Part shown: piece after piece, positions 63,033 through 64,000 of the stretch | How positions within the stretch are numbered: the first letter of the stretch is position 1 | Layout of the letters: the number at the start of each line of letters is the position of its first letter | Source: Paenibacillus sp. Soil750 | GTDB lineage: Bacteria; Bacillota; Bacilli; Paenibacillales; NBRC-103111 | Length of the DNA: 64,000 bases | Direction: 5' to 3' | Assembly: GCF_001428045.1 (NCBI RefSeq) | Contig: NZ_LMSD01000012.1 | Coordinates: forward strand, 186,101 to 250,100 | Notes under the pieces: generated by a model | What the model was told of the DNA's origin: nothing | The model's input: only the letters and a program-made list of their open reading frames with translations | The model's database searches: none | Position numbers and translations under genes: made by a program

Positions 63033-63089
63033 CATGCTCATGCTCGACTGACTATTTCACTGCAAAGCATTTTCTGTGGTATCTACAAG
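63033..63089 (+). repeat. 57-bp repeat, direct copy 1
   Basis: Starts CATGCTCATGCTCGACTGAC and ends TTTTCTGTGGTATCTACAAG. It matches copy 2 (63150-63206) at 52 of 57 positions by hand alignment. Confidence 0.85.
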
Positions 63090-63149
63090 GTAAAGTAAGC
63101 CCGTAACGACTTCCATTTAGCACAATATTGGGAAGTTCTTCTCAATCTG

Positions 63150-63206
63150 CATGCTCATGTTCGATAGACTATTTCACTGAAAGGCATTTTCTGTGGTATC
63201 TACAAG
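63150..63206 (+). repeat. 57-bp repeat, direct copy 2
   Basis: Starts CATGCTCATGTTCGATAGAC and ends TTTTCTGTGGTATCTACAAG. Same orientation as copy 1, spaced 117 bp start to start. Confidence 0.85.
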
Positions 63207-63341
63207 TGACATGAAGGTAATTCAATAACTCGCTAAAGTAAACTTAATTATTATTCTATTTCCGAAAAATCTAGCTCCCCCTCTTGCTCGAAAAGACATA
63301 CATCGTTCTTTCCAAAGGAGGCTTCTAGCTCCAATTATTTA

Positions 63342-63362
63342 TTGTAGATACCACAGAAAATG
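63342..63362 (-). repeat. Inverted partial copy of the 57-bp repeat
   Basis: TTGTAGATACCACAGAAAAT plus one G, the exact reverse complement of the last part of copies 1 and 2 (minus the final G). It is followed by diverged sequence. Confidence 0.8.
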
Positions 63363-63443
63363 GTTTCTCTCGATAAATTAGGGGAGGGGACACCGTGGGG
63401 TGCGTCTATTAGTTGCGTGAGATGAGCTAGGTTGAGTGGATTA

Positions 63444-63605
63444 TTTGGAGTATTGGGAGTGTTTGGAGTGTTTGGAGTGTTGGGAGTGCGTAGGTGCGCG
63501 GGGTGTGGGGCCCGTAGGGTACGTGGGGCCCGTAGGGTACGTGGGGCCCGTAGGGTACGTGGGGCCCGTAGGGTACGTGGGGTCCGTGGGATCCGTGGAT
63601 TGGGT
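63444..63605. repeat. 9/18-bp minisatellite, 18 units of 9 bp
   Basis: An uninterrupted 9-bp register over 162 bp. Left part: TTTGGAGTG-type units (63444-63488, five). Middle: two diverged units. Right part: four perfect copies of the 18-mer GGGGCCCGTAGGGTACGT (63507-63578), a diverged fifth (63579-63596) and a last 9-mer (63597-63605). Since 9 is a multiple of 3, reading frames stay open through it. Weakly placed start codons make it unlikely to be translated. Confidence 0.9.
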
Positions 63606-63663
63606 AAATCGAATCGGGTGAGTAATTAAGTTAGCTGCTATGTTTTGGATACGTTTTTGGTAC

Positions 63664-63706
63664 AGAGAAAAAACTGCCCACTGGCTTTTCAGCCATGTGG
63701 ACAGTC
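63664..63706 (-). terminator. Terminator of the monooxygenase gene
   Basis: ACTGTCCACATGGCT / AGCCAGTGGGCAGT around a GAAA loop on the minus strand, then T6. About 30 nt past the stop codon. Confidence 0.9.
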
Positions 63707-63733
63707 TACAGATACCTAGTGGTCAAATTTTAA

Positions 63734-64000
63734 CTACACATTCACCTTCGTGTATCGATTCGCAGGTACAGGTATGCCGAGGTTTCCACGAAGTGTATCT
63801 GCTTCATACTCGGTTCTATACAATCCGCGCTCCTGTAGAATTGGCACTACGTGATCAACGAAGTCATCCAAGCCTTTTGGCAATGCAGCGGCGATGATAA
63901 AACCATCTGCGGCATTTTCTTCGAACCATGCTTGCACGCGATCTGCCACATATTCAGGTGTGCCTGTGAATTCGTTACGAGGCGTAGCCACATTCAAAGC
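63734..64000 (-). CDS. LLM-class flavin-dependent monooxygenase, C-terminal part only
   Basis: The last 88 codons of a gene entering from the right edge. The segment [20 protein letters not shown], then [20 protein letters not shown] and [20 protein letters not shown] is typical of the C-terminus of the nitrilotriacetate/dimethyl-sulfide monooxygenase branch (NtaA/SnaA/DszA-like) of luciferase-like enzymes. These use FMNH2 supplied by a partner reductase. Substrate unknown. Confidence 0.85.
   Translation of the reverse strand, partial: ALNVATPRNEFTGTPEYVADRVQAWFEENAADGFIIAAALPKGLDDFVDHVVPILQERGLYRTEYEADTLRGNLGIPVPANRYTKVNV

Larger units (their letters stand above)
62818..63733. other. 0.9 kb non-coding region
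   Basis: No convincing gene. From left to right: a GC-rich hairpin and an Fnr/CRP-type palindrome upstream of fixA, two direct copies of a 57-bp repeat, one inverted partial copy, a 162-bp minisatellite of 9/18-bp units and a terminator for the monooxygenase gene at the right edge. Confidence 0.7.

Noticed and set aside
63444-63605. CRISPR array
   Set aside because: Units are contiguous 9/18-mers with no unique spacers and no cas genes.
63436-63629. Collagen-like Gly-x-y small protein from the minisatellite
   Set aside because: The open frames follow only from the 9-bp period; start codon (GTG) and SD are poor, both plus frames are equally open.

Overview
The window reads as the chromosome of a low-to-moderate GC, endospore-forming Firmicute, most probably Paenibacillus or a close relative. 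The grounds are a complete spoIIIA operon, spo0A, spoIVB, splB and a YjcZ-type spore peptide; Bacillus-type Shine-Dalgarno sequences; a methionine T-box leader; and a gene order from spo0A (about 1.9 kb) back to mntR (32.9 kb) that follows the Bacillus subtilis yqh/spo0A region almost gene for gene. I see no rRNA, tRNA, CRISPR array, prophage or plasmid feature.

Region 1 (1-32.9 kb), mostly on the minus strand. In transcription order it holds mntR, yqhO (patatin), then yqhR, aroQ, pepQ and efp, lysC, yqhV, spoIIIAA-AH, accB-accC, yqhY, amaP, a DUF2273 gene, nusB, folD, xseA-xseB, ispA, dxs, tlyA, a small membrane-protein gene, argR, recN, spoIVB and spo0A. These cover sporulation control and the mother-cell to forespore channel, fatty acid synthesis, isoprenoid precursors, folate one-carbon metabolism and DNA repair. 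A near-consensus sigma-E promoter precedes spoIIIAA, and spo0A has a sigma-H-like promoter among three 0A boxes. A plus-strand insert (23.9-26.0 kb) carries phosphosulfolactate synthase and phosphatase (spore sulfolactate) and a DUF441 membrane protein. yqhQ and a short membrane-protein gene are also on the plus strand.

Region 2 (33-41.5 kb): spore photoproduct lyase behind a sigma-G-like promoter, a metal ABC importer (znuABC/mnt type) coupled to ccdA, a low-complexity lipoprotein, metG under a T-box, yidD, and a zinc-ribbon protein that looks like the front part of an IS1595 transposase without its catalytic domain.

Region 3 (42-59 kb), accessory: a FrnE/DsbA-like protein, two large paralogous LTA-synthase-like membrane enzymes with extra C-terminal beta-type domains, a YmaF-like His-rich protein, an aldose epimerase, a CAAX-type membrane protease, a two-component system, a YitT protein, a sugar unit (Gfo/Idh/MocA dehydrogenase, TIM-barrel isomerase, divergent AraC regulator), a DinB-like protein and a GH36 alpha-galactosidase.

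Region 4 (59-64 kb): a complete fixABCX electron-bifurcation operon behind an Fnr/CRP-type palindrome, a 0.9 kb non-coding stretch with interspersed repeats and a 9/18-bp G-rich minisatellite, and the 3' end of a flavin-dependent monooxygenase gene. No single locus is a clearly new defence or biosynthetic system. The most unusual items are the repeat families, the 9-bp minisatellite, the recurring leader hairpin, GC-rich mosaic patches inside core genes, the fixABCX control region and the extended LTA-synthase-like pair.
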